The notes: generated from the letters alone by a model not told the origin. Counted from the stretch's first letter, positions 10,002-21,552 are shown. The stretch: DNA of 64,000 bases from Cyanidiococcus yangmingshanensis (GCA_013995675.1 VWRR01000014.1:310001-374000); one strand, 5' to 3'. Numbers and translations: made by a program.

Positions 10002-10461
10002 CTCGAATTTCTCGTATCCAGTCTGATCGGGCAACTCCTTGCGATTGACACGTTCCGAGTCGTCGAAACAAGTCATGGTTGGCAACCGCTCGGCTCGAAT
10101 TTCTCGTATCCAGTCTGATCGGGCAACTCCTTGCGATTGACACGTTCCGAGTCGTCGAAACAAGTCATGGTTGGCAACCGCTCGGCTCGAATTTCTCGTA
10201 TCCAGTCTGATCGGGCAACTCCTTGCGATTGACACGTTCCGAGTCGTCGAAACAAGTCATGGTTGGCAACCGCTCGGCTCGAATTTCTCGTATCCAGTCT
10301 GATCGGGCAACTCCTTGCGATTGACACGTTCCGAGTCGTCGAAACAAGCCATGGTTGGCAACCGCTCGGCTCGAATTTCTCGTATCCAGTCTGATCGGGC
10401 AACTCCTTGCGATTGACACGTTCCGAGTCGTCGAAACAAGCCATGGTTGGCAACCGTTCAC
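10002..10461. repeat. 92-bp tandem array, five copies
   Basis: Units begin at 10002, 10094, 10186, 10278 and 10370, each 92 bp and almost identical. The only clear internal difference is a T/C change (caagtcatgg in copies 1-3, caagccatgg in copies 4-5), plus divergence in the last bases of copy 5. The same ten bases (caaccgttca) flank the left edge and end copy 5, as expected for expansion of one original unit. Because 92 is not a multiple of 3, the repeated minus-strand frames across it are not a repeat protein. The array ends 49 bp from the stop codon of the Nup155 gene, so it lies in that gene's 3' UTR or terminator zone. Confidence 0.95.
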
Positions 10462-10510
10462 GACAGCATCCCAGTCCATGGCATGTCGTCCGCAAAGATC
10501 CGTACAATGT

Positions 10511-13500
10511 TCAGTAGAGATAGCGGTGTTGTTGGTTCGTGGTGGCACTCGCCAACCGTTCCAGCTCCCGCTCCAAAGATTCCAGCTGCGATAACAACCG
10601 CAATGTCAAGCCAACTCCGGTATCCGGCCCGTGCGGGTCACTCGAGGGCTGGCGAGTCGCCAAACGACTCTTCATGACCGTCAACGCCGCCAAAAGGGCT
10701 GGAGCATTCGCCACCAGTGCATGCCATTCGGTAGACGCCCGAGACAGTGTTCCATAACCTGCCACAGACTCATCTAGATGAAGACTTCGATCAAGTGTAC
10801 GATCAGCCTGGTCGATCCATCGTTGCATGAGAGCGATAAAGGAACGTATCCACCACTGCTGGGCAGCAAAGCCGAGCCACCACGGTCCTAGCCTGGCGGG
10901 AATCGCTTGCGTAATCACCACTGGCAGAGGTCCGAACCGCTCATAGAATGCTTCGGGATCCTCCAGGACCTGTCGATAGATGTTGACCAGGTCGGATCGC
11001 GGAACACCAATCACATCGAGCAACGTCGGATGTAACCAGTTCACTGAGAACGACTCTAGGGACCAGGGCAGTGCTGCTTGCTCCGAGTCGGGGTCTGCCT
11101 GCTCTTCAGTTTCGGGCGCGAGTTCCGCTCTCGAAAAAGCCAACATCTCCAGCGAAGCGACAAGCCACTCCAACGGGAACACGATCGCTGATGGGTACAG
11201 ATCTCGAGCCAGGGCGACAAAGCGCTGTTGCAGCGTCTCAGGCGTTGGTCGAAGGTTCTCTGCCTGCATCGAGGTATCGAGTTCGAACGGAGCGGGTCGT
11301 TGGCGTACAACACCAGCCGAGAGCGCTAGTTCACGGGCAATAATATTATTCCAGAGTCGCCGACAAAGCTCCAGATCCTGGTGTCCCGCACAACGCAGGA
11401 TATCGAGTTCAGTCTCCCAGAGTGCATACGGACGAGCGACCTCATTGTAGAGCGTGCTGAGATCCAGCAGCCCTGAATCCGTAGGGGTGTTACCAGCACC
11501 ACGACCGTCGAGACGTTGTTCCAGCTCGGTGCGCTCTGTGCCCGGCAGCACAACCCGCCGTAATTCCTCTAGAGCTCTCTGCTGTATCCGAGCCACATCC
11601 AGCTTATCTTGAATCTCCTGGAGGAGCTCGAGTGCTCGAGCATCACCAACGCTCGCTCCGGCACGAGCGAAATGCAGCGCTCGGGTCAAGAGCGTTATCC
11701 GTTCGCTCAGCACAAGCGAGCGCGTTCGCTGCGATCCTAGACGCCCTACTTTTTGTTCCAGTGCGCTTGGTGACATCGACACGTCAACCGTTGTGGTCAG
11801 TGAGGGGCGGTTCGCACCACTTGAGGGCGCCTCCGCCAAGTCCAACAAAATAGCTGCCGCCTCGGCGTAGCGCTTCTGCTGAGCGTACAGCTTCCAAGCC
11901 AGATCGATATCCTCGTCGAGAAGAAAGAGCTCTAGTCGTCGGACTGCCTTGTTCAGCAGGGTACGCAGCGCTGGCGCGTCGAGTGAGTCATTCGGCCACG
12001 CCTGGTCGGTATTCATCAACAGCTGCGGTATCTGGAGCAGGAGCTGTTGACCAGAGGACCCCAGCGCATGCAGAAACCGAAACACTCGGTCCAAGTAAGC
12101 AGTATGATCACTGGCCAAAGCCTGGACGAGGCATCGTCGTTGCAGTCTAGTCCGATCCACTCCTGGGCTGAGTTGTTCAGCGCTTCCTTCATCCATGGAC
12201 AGCACGCTTTCGAGTGTGCTCAGTACGAGACGATGGTCTTTCGCCAACCGAGCAAGCTCAATGAGTTCCGCAAATGCGCCAGCTGCTTTCATCTCCGTTA
12301 CCAGGGCTGGTCCAAGGACGAGTGTCTCGGCGACAGGTCGGAGCGAACGCATCGCGTGAGCGATATCTCGCTTGCGCAACAACTCTATGGCTCGGAAGAC
12401 GGATACTTGAGTCTCTCCGAAGAAGAGCGGACAACGTGTCGCCAGGGTCTCCAACAAAGACTCGATGGCATCGTGCTCGTCGGCCGAGAACGATTCCAGC
12501 AACTTGAAGAGAAGCGTTGTGATCAGCTGAGAGCCGGCATCAGTCGTCGCTACCTCACCGAAACGAGTCTGACGAAGACGAGCTTGTTCTGAAGGTTCCA
12601 GAGAGGCCACAAAACGAGGCAGATGAGTGCTCTCCGCTAGCGTTCGTAAGAGCTCAAAAGCTTGGCTGCTACGAACTGCTAAGCCTAGCAGAGACGCAAT
12701 CGAATAAAGCTCTAGGCGTCGGGCTTGCGCCTGCCGCCCCGCAGAGCGTCTGTGAAGCGCTTGTCTGCCAGCATCGCTGCTTTCTGTATGCGCTCTCACC
12801 CAGTCGCTTGTATCTGTGAGCGATATCCCCAGACCCAATGCAGAGGGCCAGACAGCTGACGACGAGCCTTGAGCCTCTGCCAAAGCCGCTGTATTGCTGT
12901 CGAGTCCCGGAACAGCACCCACCGAGCGCTCTCGTTTGGAAAGCAGTTCCAGTTCTGAGCCAAACAAGCGTTGAATCACTCGAATGAAAGCCTGCAGCTC
13001 TGACTGGATGGCCATGAACATCGCAAAGGAGAAGCGCATCCGGACCAGTTCCTCTCCACTGGTTACTTGCTCGTGCCATACTGGCTGGAGAATTCGAGCC
13101 AGCAGCAGAACGATCCCATCATGACGCCCCGAGTATCGCAGAGGTGCCTCAGGGAGGCTCGCGGAACCGACAGAAAACCCGTCTGCTGTTGTGTGCCAAG
13201 TAGAAGTTGCCAATTCTGTCCTCGGTTGTCGATTCGTGTTGCTATGTTCGGCGCTCTCTGAAGGAGGACGAGCATCCGCAAAGTTGGTCGAACGCTCCAC
13301 CATAGTGGAGGAGCTAAGCAGAAGCGGCTCACCGCCAAAGGCTAGACAGGCTCGAGAGGCGCTTTCAAGGAGCCCAGACGAATCACTGGGGCTCTGCTCT
13401 GCCTGTAGTGCGAGCTCAAGACACCAGGAACAAGCTTGGGCGGCTCCGTATCGATGGAAAAAGTCAAGCAAGGCTGCATCCTGGTTACCGCCGGAGAGAA

Positions 13501-15199
13501 GCTGGCGCAGCGCATCCAGCGGGCGTACTGGAGCCAGCAGCACAACCGAGGCCTGCGTCAAACAGATATAGCCCCGACTCGCCTCCGTTCGAGTTCGCGG
13601 AAGCAAACCATCCGACTCGAGGGCACGAGAATCGATCGTGTGCCATCCAACATCGTATAGTGGGGGCGCTTCAGCAAACGCGTACGTCTTGCCGCCAACG
13701 GTGAGGCTGCTAATCGTCTCGAGAGCGTTGCGGCTCGATCCCGTACTAGTCATGGAACTGGCACTGCTCTCTGCAGCGGTCGATGTAGCCAGCAGGAGAC
13801 TTCCATCGCGATCCTGTCGAGGTATGTGTTCCAATGGCGGAGGATCCACACAGACCGCCAGCAGCTGCTCATGGCTGTCGGCTGCTAGCAGCTGGCCCTG
13901 GGACCAGAATGCAAGGTAGATGGTCGATCGAAGCGACGAGACGATTGGTCCACGATAACCAACGAGCCGCAGACAGTCACCATGGTCACCCGTCACCATA
14001 CTCAGAAAAGAAGGTTGTCTAGCCAAAGTCGAGCGCATGTCTGCGGCACTAGCAGGCGACTTTGGCAGGAGCGCACTAGAGGTGGTGTAAAAGAGACGCT
14101 CGCCAGCAGTGGAAACGACAACGAGATGAACCCGGCGAGAGTATCGACAATGAACTGCATGGATGCTCAAGGTTCCAACTTGGTTCGTAACCATTCGGCG
14201 ACGAATTTCGTTGGCAGCATCGACTGAGCCGAGTAGCCGAAGTGAACTTGCCGAGGTGCTGTTACTGCTCGACCGCTCGAGCCGGTACGCCGATACCATG
14301 CCCCGTTGCGAGAGCGTATAAAGTTGACTCCGTGAATCGTCCAAGGCGATATCGATGAGAGGATCATCCGCATGAACGAGACGACGCACAAAGCCAGGCA
14401 ACAGACTCATCATCAAGGTTCGTGAACGATTCAAACGACGCGCCTTGGGAGTCGTTCTATACCACGACTGCGTCCCGTAAACGAGCTCATGGAGACAGCC
14501 ATCTCGGCCAGCCATGAATATTCGTCCATCGCGTCTACTGCTGACCATTTTCAACATCACGATCCCATCGGTCGTAACAGAGAGACCCGTTGGAAGCAGG
14601 GTGATTTGGCCGCCACTCCTTCCGCTTCTGGCCTGAGATCCTACGACAGGAGAACACACCACACCAACAAGAACAACTTCGAGCGCAGTGGCAATCACAA
14701 GCAGGTGTTCGATCTCATCGACAAACACCCCAGGTCGAGGAGTTGCCAAAGCCACACAACTAATAACCTGATCCAATTCCTCATAGACGACAAAGTCGCT
14801 ACCCTCAATATAGTCCCAAAGGAAGAGACGGTGATCGATTGAGAGCCAAGCTCGACCTATTTCAGGCAGAAGGCCCATGAACGACTTGCTCTCCAGGTAT
14901 TGGTACTGTGCTAAGAGTGCCGCAGGTAAGGGCACCGTTCGCTTGACCGTCAGCTGCGCTTGTTCCGGAGGACAACGAACATAGTCTGGTGCTGCGGTCT
15001 CCCAGGTGCGTCGAGGAGAGAGCCATTGATCATCAAGACTCATGGCAAGCTCCAGATCCGACGCAGCGACTTCTAGTGAAGCCAAGTCACTTGCTAGTGA
15101 ATTTCGTCCCATGATCGTCTCGGCACTAGCCAACAGTTTGGCTCCGGCAGCGGACGACAGATTCACTCCGTTGACGCGTGGACCTCCTTGAAACGCCAT
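10511..15199 (-). CDS. NUP155: Nucleoporin Nup155/Nup170 family
   Basis: A single uninterrupted frame of 1562 codons with an ATG at 15199. The family hallmark GLLPEIGRAWLSIDHRLFLW spans residues about 109-128, followed by VALATPRPGVFVDEIEHLLV and TALEVVLVGV. This is the start of the N-terminal beta-propeller (about 100-530). The remainder, from about residue 600, is helical and matches the alpha-solenoid half of inner-ring nucleoporins. Nup155 is a structural component of the nuclear pore inner ring and contacts the pore membrane. The length is slightly above the human and yeast proteins (about 1390-1500), with low-complexity Ser-rich inserts. The absence of any frame change over 4.7 kb contrasts with several neighbours. 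Confidence 0.93.
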   Translation of the reverse strand: MAFQGGPRVNGVNLSSAAGAKLLASAETIMGRNSLASDLASLEVAASDLELAMSLDDQWLSPRRTWETAAPDYVRCPPEQAQLTVKRTVPLPAALLAQYQYLESKSFMGLLPEIGRAWLSIDHRLFLWDYIEGSDFVVYEELDQVISCVALATPRPGVFVDEIEHLLVIATALEVVLVGVVCSPVVGSQARSGRSGGQITLLPTGLSVTTDGIVMLKMVSSRRDGRIFMAGRDGCLHELVYGTQSWYRTTPKARRLNRSRTLMMSLLPGFVRRLVHADDPLIDIALDDSRSQLYTLSQRGMVSAYRLERSSSNSTSASSLRLLGSVDAANEIRRRMVTNQVGTLSIHAVHCRYSRRVHLVVVSTAGERLFYTTSSALLPKSPASAADMRSTLARQPSFLSMVTGDHGDCLRLVGYRGPIVSSLRSTIYLAFWSQGQLLAADSHEQLLAVCVDPPPLEHIPRQDRDGSLLLATSTAAESSASSMTSTGSSRNALETISSLTVGGKTYAFAEAPPLYDVGWHTIDSRALESDGLLPRTRTEASRGYICLTQASVVLLAPVRPLDALRQLLSGGNQDAALLDFFHRYGAAQACSWCLELALQAEQSPSDSSGLLESASRACLAFGGEPLLLSSSTMVERSTNFADARPPSESAEHSNTNRQPRTELATSTWHTTADGFSVGSASLPEAPLRYSGRHDGIVLLLARILQPVWHEQVTSGEELVRMRFSFAMFMAIQSELQAFIRVIQRLFGSELELLSKRERSVGAVPGLDSNTAALAEAQGSSSAVWPSALGLGISLTDTSDWVRAHTESSDAGRQALHRRSAGRQAQARRLELYSIASLLGLAVRSSQAFELLRTLAESTHLPRFVASLEPSEQARLRQTRFGEVATTDAGSQLITTLLFKLLESFSADEHDAIESLLETLATRCPLFFGETQVSVFRAIELLRKRDIAHAMRSLRPVAETLVLGPALVTEMKAAGAFAELIELARLAKDHRLVLSTLESVLSMDEGSAEQLSPGVDRTRLQRRCLVQALASDHTAYLDRVFRFLHALGSSGQQLLLQIPQLLMNTDQAWPNDSLDAPALRTLLNKAVRRLELFLLDEDIDLAWKLYAQQKRYAEAAAILLDLAEAPSSGANRPSLTTTVDVSMSPSALEQKVGRLGSQRTRSLVLSERITLLTRALHFARAGASVGDARALELLQEIQDKLDVARIQQRALEELRRVVLPGTERTELEQRLDGRGAGNTPTDSGLLDLSTLYNEVARPYALWETELDILRCAGHQDLELCRRLWNNIIARELALSAGVVRQRPAPFELDTSMQAENLRPTPETLQQRFVALARDLYPSAIVFPLEWLVASLEMLAFSRAELAPETEEQADPDSEQAALPWSLESFSVNWLHPTLLDVIGVPRSDLVNIYRQVLEDPEAFYERFGPLPVVITQAIPARLGPWWLGFAAQQWWIRSFIALMQRWIDQADRTLDRSLHLDESVAGYGTLSRASTEWHALVANAPALLAALTVMKSRLATRQPSSDPHGPDTGVGLTLRLLSQLESLERELERLASATTNQQHRYLY

Positions 15200-16489
15200 C
15201 GTCCTCGAAGCGAGAGTGATCCATATTCGAGCGATGATTCCAGAGTCGAAAGGCGTTCAAGTCGCTCCGGTAGAACAGTCTCGCCTTTACGACCGCTTGA
15301 GGTACAGCTCGCCACACTCGTTTCCAGCGTCTCAGGGCCTTGTTGTTGTAGCACTGAACCTATACGAAGGCAACGATCGATCGTTTCTATCAAAGAATCA
15401 GGCGATGAATCGTTTCCTTTTGCGAAAGCGTTTCGAAGACAGTGTGTTTTCGAAACGAGTCGCTTGGAGTACGACGAGAGCGGGTGGAGCGGCGTCCCGC
15501 CACACCCGAGCCACTGGGCCATTCTGTGCTCTCGCAGGGACGCTTGAAGGAGTCCTCTCTCCGATGAAGACCTGAATGTAGGGAAGTTTTCGACCAGACA
15601 TGATTTGAGAAAGTTTTGAGGACTCTAGTAGAGTTTGAATGGCGATGAAAAGGCACCTGATGGCTCGGTTTCGAGTTCGCGTGCGAGGACTCCTCGAGCA
15701 CCCGTCCGCGAACGAGACAGAAAACTAACTTGAGTGCACCCACGTGCACCGAGCGTCTTGAACGGGTCTGGACGCTCACCGATCAGGATCGCACGTAGCT
15801 GTGGACTATGGTGAACGTTGGCGTCTGGGTGCCGTGAGCAACGGATGCCCGGGCCAGCCTGGCGCACCAGACCTGCGAAGGAGCTGTTAGACGCCCTCGA
15901 GGGCGGTCGTCTCACCACGGACGAGTGGGTTTGTTTCAGGAACTGGCGGCTCAGTGATCGAGCTTTTGAATAGAGCTTGTTCGCATATGATCGCTGGCTT
16001 GGGCAGCAACCAGTTGTGCTGGCACGGGCAGCTGGGAAAAATGGTGGAGCATTCCTCTGGCGAGTACGTCCTTGGATGCCTCGAGCGGCTGCAAAACCTA
16101 GACCAGTTGGGCTCACGAGGTTTTCATGTTCTCTGCTCACGAAACGGGCGCTTTTGGCTGATCGAGACGCCGGCGAACACTCCTCCGCTTGATGAAGCAT
16201 ATACGCGCTCTCTGGCGTGCCATTTCGACTTTTATGGGATCGTCCAACATCTCCTGCACGCATCACCAAAGCGTGGCAAAAATGCATCCAAGATATACCG
16301 TGTGTCGATGATGTTTCTCGATACCTTTGATGATCTCACACGCTAAACCTGGGACCCGAACGAATGGGTGTAGGCATCTGTTTCATCACGGGCGCGAGTG
16401 CTCGTCGGTAGACAAGCACCTGTTTGAAAACACCCAACCGCTCCGCTTCTGTTACGTTTTCGCCTCAACAAAGATACGTCGATATCTTT
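15200..16489. other. Intergenic between Nup155 and the ubiquitin protease
   Basis: Both flanking genes are on the minus strand, so this is the Nup155 promoter plus the 3' region of the protease. Two long opposing frames overlap here: plus 15987-16346 and minus 15625-16287. Neither resembles a known family. The minus one is Arg/Ser/Pro-rich, as shadows usually are. The plus one is listed separately with low confidence. Confidence 0.45.
15987..16346 (+). CDS. Hypothetical ORF of 119 codons
   Basis: From the ATG at 15987 the frame gives a protein of balanced composition with hydrophobic and charged residues (for example GFHVLCSRNGRFWLIETPAN). There are no membrane segments or recognised motifs. 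A Gly-Lys-rich stretch lies near the C-terminus. It is opposed by a longer but compositionally poorer minus-strand frame. It sits between two minus-strand genes. Without homology this is only a candidate, and chance is at least as likely. Confidence 0.2.
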   Translation: MIAGLGSNQLCWHGQLGKMVEHSSGEYVLGCLERLQNLDQLGSRGFHVLCSRNGRFWLIETPANTPPLDEAYTRSLACHFDFYGIVQHLLHASPKRGKNASKIYRVSMMFLDTFDDLTR

Positions 16490-19400
16490 TCAAGTGGAAC
16501 GTACCCAAAGACACTCTGGGCGAATTGCGTAGAGAAGCACATAGACTTCCTTGCTGGTCATCCAGGGCGAGTTGGTCTGGTGTGCCTCCGCCGAGGGTAT
16601 GCCTCGATCTATCGAGACAGTCTCATCATCGAATTTGAACCACTCGTGATGTCGACCGTGTCGTACATGGGTCACATAATGTCCTTGGTCGATGCGTCCA
16701 ATGTGACTAATAAAAGCGATGAGGTCATAGAGTTGACGCGGTGCCAGCGCTTCGTCTAAAATGGCAGGCTCGTTATCAGAGACCGTGCTCGCAGAGGTGC
16801 ATGAAAAACGCTGGGGTTCACCTCGTGCTGCACGGGTCATGAATGGTGTCAGATCGAGTCCGCAAAGTGGAAATACAAAATCGACATCAAGCTTGGTCGG
16901 CGGTGCCTGACTGCTGTGCTCGAAACGTTTCAAATGAAAACAGATGATTGGGGGCAGCTGTCGTAGAGAAAGTTGTTTCGTTTGCAGCGGCGATGACTCG
17001 GTGCCCTCTTGAGAGGTCTCGTTGCAGTTGCAGATGGAGGGCGCTCCACTGGGATCCAGTCGCTCCCTGTGGGTAAAACGTCGCAGACAGTCTGTGAGTG
17101 TATTCGGTATTGTCTCAGCAAACGGTTCCGTGGCAGTCTTGGCGGAACCATTCCGACGAACCAGGTCGAGTGAAATGTCCAGAAACTCTTCGTATCGTAC
17201 CGAAGATGCTGCACATTGAGTACAAACGATTTCACTCTGAATCAAGCCGGCAAAAGTACGATGAGCGAGACAATGACAGCGTAATGGTAACTGGGCTGCA
17301 GCGGACAGACTCGAATGCTGCTCTTCGATCACGGTCTCTAACAGTCTACGTTGTAATTGTTGGCGACGTTCGTCATCGTCCAGTGTAAACGTCCAGTGCG
17401 TATGCATGAGGTTAAGTGCCGAGAGTAGATATTCGTGCGCATCATGTTGACAGTATGAGGCCAGTGTTTCTACATGCTTCCACGTCACGTCGAGGAGTTT
17501 CTGTGGAGCCATCACTGCCGCGGAGACAGGGAATAGTGCGTTGCGTTCTCGCAGAGTACCCGAAACAGGAGCTTCATCGACACCGTTCTCATTGGCACGT
17601 TCTTGAGCAGCGTTCGCGAAATCTACTCGGTTATCCTGGGCAGTGGTGCTGGTGGTCCACGTTTTCAAGTGAGCCGTCTCTTTTGAGCGAGTCCGTGCCG
17701 TTCTTGACCTTTTCAATAGTCGTCGCGGAGCATTGTCCGGTTCGGTTGTTACGTCCGACATGGAGTTCGCGCTCGGTGTCGCAGATCTCGGTACAGCAAT
17801 GCTGCCGGATTTTCCTGTCGCTTTGTTCCCATGAACACGTTGTTTTTCATCCGCTTCGGATGCATCCAAGTTGGGGATTTCGTCGTGAGCGGGTTGCGGC
17901 AACGCCGCCATGGTCGGTGACACCAGACTATCATGATCATCATGGTCATGATCATGAACGGGTGTTGCTGCAGCCGAGTATGCCCCTTGAGAGCCCGGTA
18001 ACGGTTTCTCTTTGCCGACAAGTACAGCATCGCTCACTGGACGCCAGTGTGCGGCCCTTTGAGGACTCTCCAGCGATGCTCTATAGGCCTGTACGATGAA
18101 TGCATCGAGTGCGCAGTTAAAACATGCCAATTCAGGGTCCTGGCCCTGAGCGAGCGCCTCTACGCGACGCAAACAGAACGCTTGGTGAAGATCAGCAAGA
18201 AAAAAGTTGCGTACCGGGGGCAAGTGAATCAAGACCTGGAGCACCGCCGACATATAGCAAGTACTACCGAGATTGTAGAGCCCAACCAAGCCAGCATACG
18301 CAGAACCGATCCGGGCAGCAGATGCCTCCAATGAGTCGTCATCTTGTCGGCCACCAGTTCGTGTTGCTCTCGGAATGGCCATACGAGCCTGTTTCCCTGC
18401 ATGGCCTTTTTCGTTCTGTAGCTGCGTCCGCGATGCTCTCGTTTTTCGACTCTGGTGATTTGGTCCTGGGGTATACAACGCCACCGCGTCAGGGCCATTG
18501 TCGTCGTCGTCGTCCTCCTCTCCTCCTCCTCATCATCATGATCGCGCTGGTATTCATTGTACAACCAGTCCATAAAATTCGCAATCGCATGCTTCTCACG
18601 CCAACTTAACATCCAAGCTGGCTCTTTCGGACGCGATGCGTACATGAGCAGCTGGAGTTTTCGCTCTTTCCGCCAAAGGTCCCGATGTCGTTTCGCAAGC
18701 ACTCGGTTCTGTCCTTGGTAGCAGGTTCCTGGGAGTCGTTCCGCTAATCCATTTGCCCGCGTGGAGGAGTCGACAGCAAGACCACCCTCCAGGGTCGAAA
18801 GCGCTACACAAGTCGGTATTTGCGTTGATTCTGCGTATTGGACAAGTCGCCAACGCGCCGATGAGCGAGCCTGCTCTCTCCAGAGTGCTCCTTCGATCAG
18901 GGGATCCAACGGGACGCGATGCAGTTTGACGACGACTGGCCCGGACTCATCTCTCGCGAGGCTGGTTGCCTCGTCTGCGACGGCAGTTCGTTCGTGCAAG
19001 GACTCTGACTCGGCGCCGGACCGCTGCTTGAGCTCGAGTTTCGTCGTATCCAGCATCTCTGGGGTTTCCCCGTCTTCTATTGCATTCGTTATAGAGTCCT
19101 GGCGGAGGGCGCGAATAACCGACATGGCATCATAGATGGCGAAAGAGTCATCCAAACGCATCCAGAAACGATAGAGACCACCCGAGTATCTATTGAAACT
19201 CACGATATGTTGCGCACAGGAGATGATCACTCGATGGAGACAAAAGTACAGATCATCGTGAGGGCTGGTGCACGTCACATCAAAACAACGCAACAAAGGC
19301 ACAGCATCAGCACGGTGGTTGCGAATAGCTGTCGACCAAGCCTGGAGGAAGCGGGCAATGACCCGCACAGCAGTGACTCCATTGGTTTGGCCAGGACTTC

Positions 19401-19818
19401 GCGAGCTCATATCCAGAGCTTGGTATTTGAATAGCTGTAGTGCTCGGCCTTCCTCGTCCGTTAGCTGGCGCTGAAGCAGGCTCCCGAGAGCGCTATAGAG
19501 CGCGCTTTGGCTGCCCCCTGAGGAAGCCGTTGTTGGCTCCAACGTTGATTCCTCCGCCTCAGATACTGGCAGATAAACCTCAGAGCCGTCCGCACCATTT
19601 GCACGCGACCATTCTGTCTCTTTATTCAACAAGTGCGCGCGAAGATGCACTCCAGTTGCGTGGCTATCGAGTTGGCTTGGCGACGTTATCAGGGTCGGTG
19701 CCGTCGCTATCTGTCCTGAACTCGACTGCGTCTCATTAAGCTTCATTCCTGCTTTCCCCAATAATTCTGTATCCAACGCTCTTCCATTCGAGTTTTCCGC
19801 GGTTCTCATGGCTTCCAT
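16490..19818 (-). CDS. Ubiquitin C-terminal hydrolase, Ubp8/USP22 (SAGA DUB) family; one frame change
   Basis: The ATG is at 19818. The N-terminal half (about 530 codons) holds a ZnF-UBP-like region at residues 175-230 (CFDVTCTSPHDDLYFCLHRV, then GGLYRFWMRLDDSFAIYD) that aligns with USP22 but lacks several zinc ligands. The frame shifts at 18520/18521, where a (GAG)n tract lacks one base. Adding it joins DHDDEEEE to DDDDDNGPDAVALYTPG. The USP domain follows: Cys box GLVGLYNLGSTCYMS (Cys at 18257-18259), WKHVETLASYCQHDAHEYLL, a CxC...CxxC zinc knuckle (CHCLAHRTF, VCTQCAASS), LDISLDL, and the His box GHYVTHVRHGRHHEWFKFDD near 16.68 kb. Family members remove ubiquitin from histone H2B within SAGA. 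At roughly 1110 residues it is about twice the usual size because of a long leader and a roughly 170-residue Ser/Thr-rich insert in the USP domain. Confidence 0.85.
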
Positions 19819-21552
19819 CAAGCCTTTCAGTCCCTCTTTTGGCCACTGTTCGGGCCAGGCAACACCGTAACTGAGAAACGGGCTAGAATGACGGCGGGAC
19901 GCGACGGAGGGATTTACCCGCCACGAACAACCTCTGTCGCAAGATGAGAACCGAGTTCGTGTCGGTAAGCGTGGAGGGTTTGTCTCGGCGTTTGGTTTTG
20001 ATCGGCTAGCATCGTTGTGTATGGATCAGCGAGCGTGCCTCTAGTGTGCATTTGTGGAGCATTTCTGCGGTCCATAGCTTGAGAGGTGCTTTGGAACGCA
20101 ACGAGTTTGGATAGCGCTTCCGTGAGAAAACCTGGTGGACACGGCTGATCGGTTGTTCTCGTGCTGGACGCTTTTGCACAGAACTGATACTCGATTTGAG
20201 TGCCAAAACTAAGATGAATTGATCGTCACGACAATGTTCTTGGTTGCAACCACTTGGCTGTGCGAACAAGAGCCTTCTTTCTTCCGAACAAGTGACAAAT
20301 GGAGCCGCCTCAGCGGAGGACGAACCGCCGAGCTACAGCGGCACAAGTTCGTATCATTGTTCTCTTTCAGTAAAGTGATCTTTCTTGTTATTATTCAGGG
20401 CTAGATGTGAGTCCTGTTGTGTGTTCTGTCCATGGAGGAGTCCTTTGCGAGGAGCTGCACCGGAAGAAAAGCATTCGGTACCGTCCGGAACACTCGCCGA
20501 TAGGAAGACGTCGAACGGTCCGACGTGGTCGCGAGAAGCGTCCAATAGCCTCTACGTCAATCCCAACCTCCCTGGAGATCATCGGACTATATTGAGGGTA
20601 TCGTCGACTGGGCGAAATGTGATCAACGATCATATAAAGACTTGCCAAATATGCATGGGCCAAGGAGGACCCTGTAAACACGTGTGAGATTGATGCTCTT
20701 GGCGCTTTGAATGGGAATTCGTGATTTTGCAGCGGAGGCTTTTCATACTCGTGGGATGTTCGGTGTCAACGAGCCGAACAGCATTCGGATTGAGTTCCGG
20801 TAGAACGTCGCTGAGGCCTGCGTGCCTGTAGCTGCGTGTCTGGCTATCAAAACGACTCGCGTCCTTCTCTCTTCGATACAAGCGATGCCGATGTCGTTGT
20901 TCTGCATCACGGCCTTGGTTATGGGATCATATGACGGTTTCAGGGCTTACGATTGTGGCTGGTGCTACCCTGGCATCGTCAGGGCATTCGCTCAAAGTGG
21001 TGTGTAAAACCAATCAGACATGCATTGGATCGCGGCAATCCAAGAACAAGGTGGAAACACACAGCAGCTGGCATCTAGAGACTGTGATCGTCTATTCGTT
21101 TACAAAGATCCGGATGGAGGCTCCGCAACCAGAGATGAATCTATTTCATGGAACGATTCATTTCCTCACCGGGCCGAAAAAACAGTTCTTTGGTCAACTC
21201 AAGTTTCAACGACGTGTTCCGTATGCAAGCTCTCTGTGGTGACCAGATCCTTAATCATACCAGGCGCCGTTTTCATCGATGTTCGATGCTACCTCGGACG
21301 AATGCGGGCACACGCTACAAGGACTTGAAATCGAACTCGTTTTGAATACTGGGTGCTTTTACTCGAGCTCTGTGCACTTGAACAGAACCAGTCGCTAGGG
21401 TCATGATTGGTCGGCCCGGTTCGATCGCTTGAACTGGGCGAGGACGTTTGTATGCGCAGAAACCGTTACCTGCAACGCCGTTTCATCAGAACGGAACTGG
21501 GCCCCGCGTGGAGCGCTCTTGTCACTGTAAGTATCCAAAGCGCCTTGGCCGC
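19819..21552. other. Intergenic, 1.7 kb, nothing recognised
   Basis: This is the promoter side of the ubiquitin protease and 3' side of the Rho gene, both on the minus strand. Several frames of 60-100 codons overlap on both strands without recognisable motifs. No RNA gene or repeat was found. Confidence 0.5.

Noticed and set aside
10073-10507. Minus-strand frames encoding a repeated peptide across the tandem array
   Set aside because: The unit is 92 bp, so the frame rotates every copy; the apparent repeat protein is an accident of short overlap and is not coding.
15625-16287. 220-codon minus-strand ORF
   Set aside because: Arg/Ser/Pro-rich with no motif and opposed by another long frame; typical of shadow reading in GC-rich intergenic DNA.
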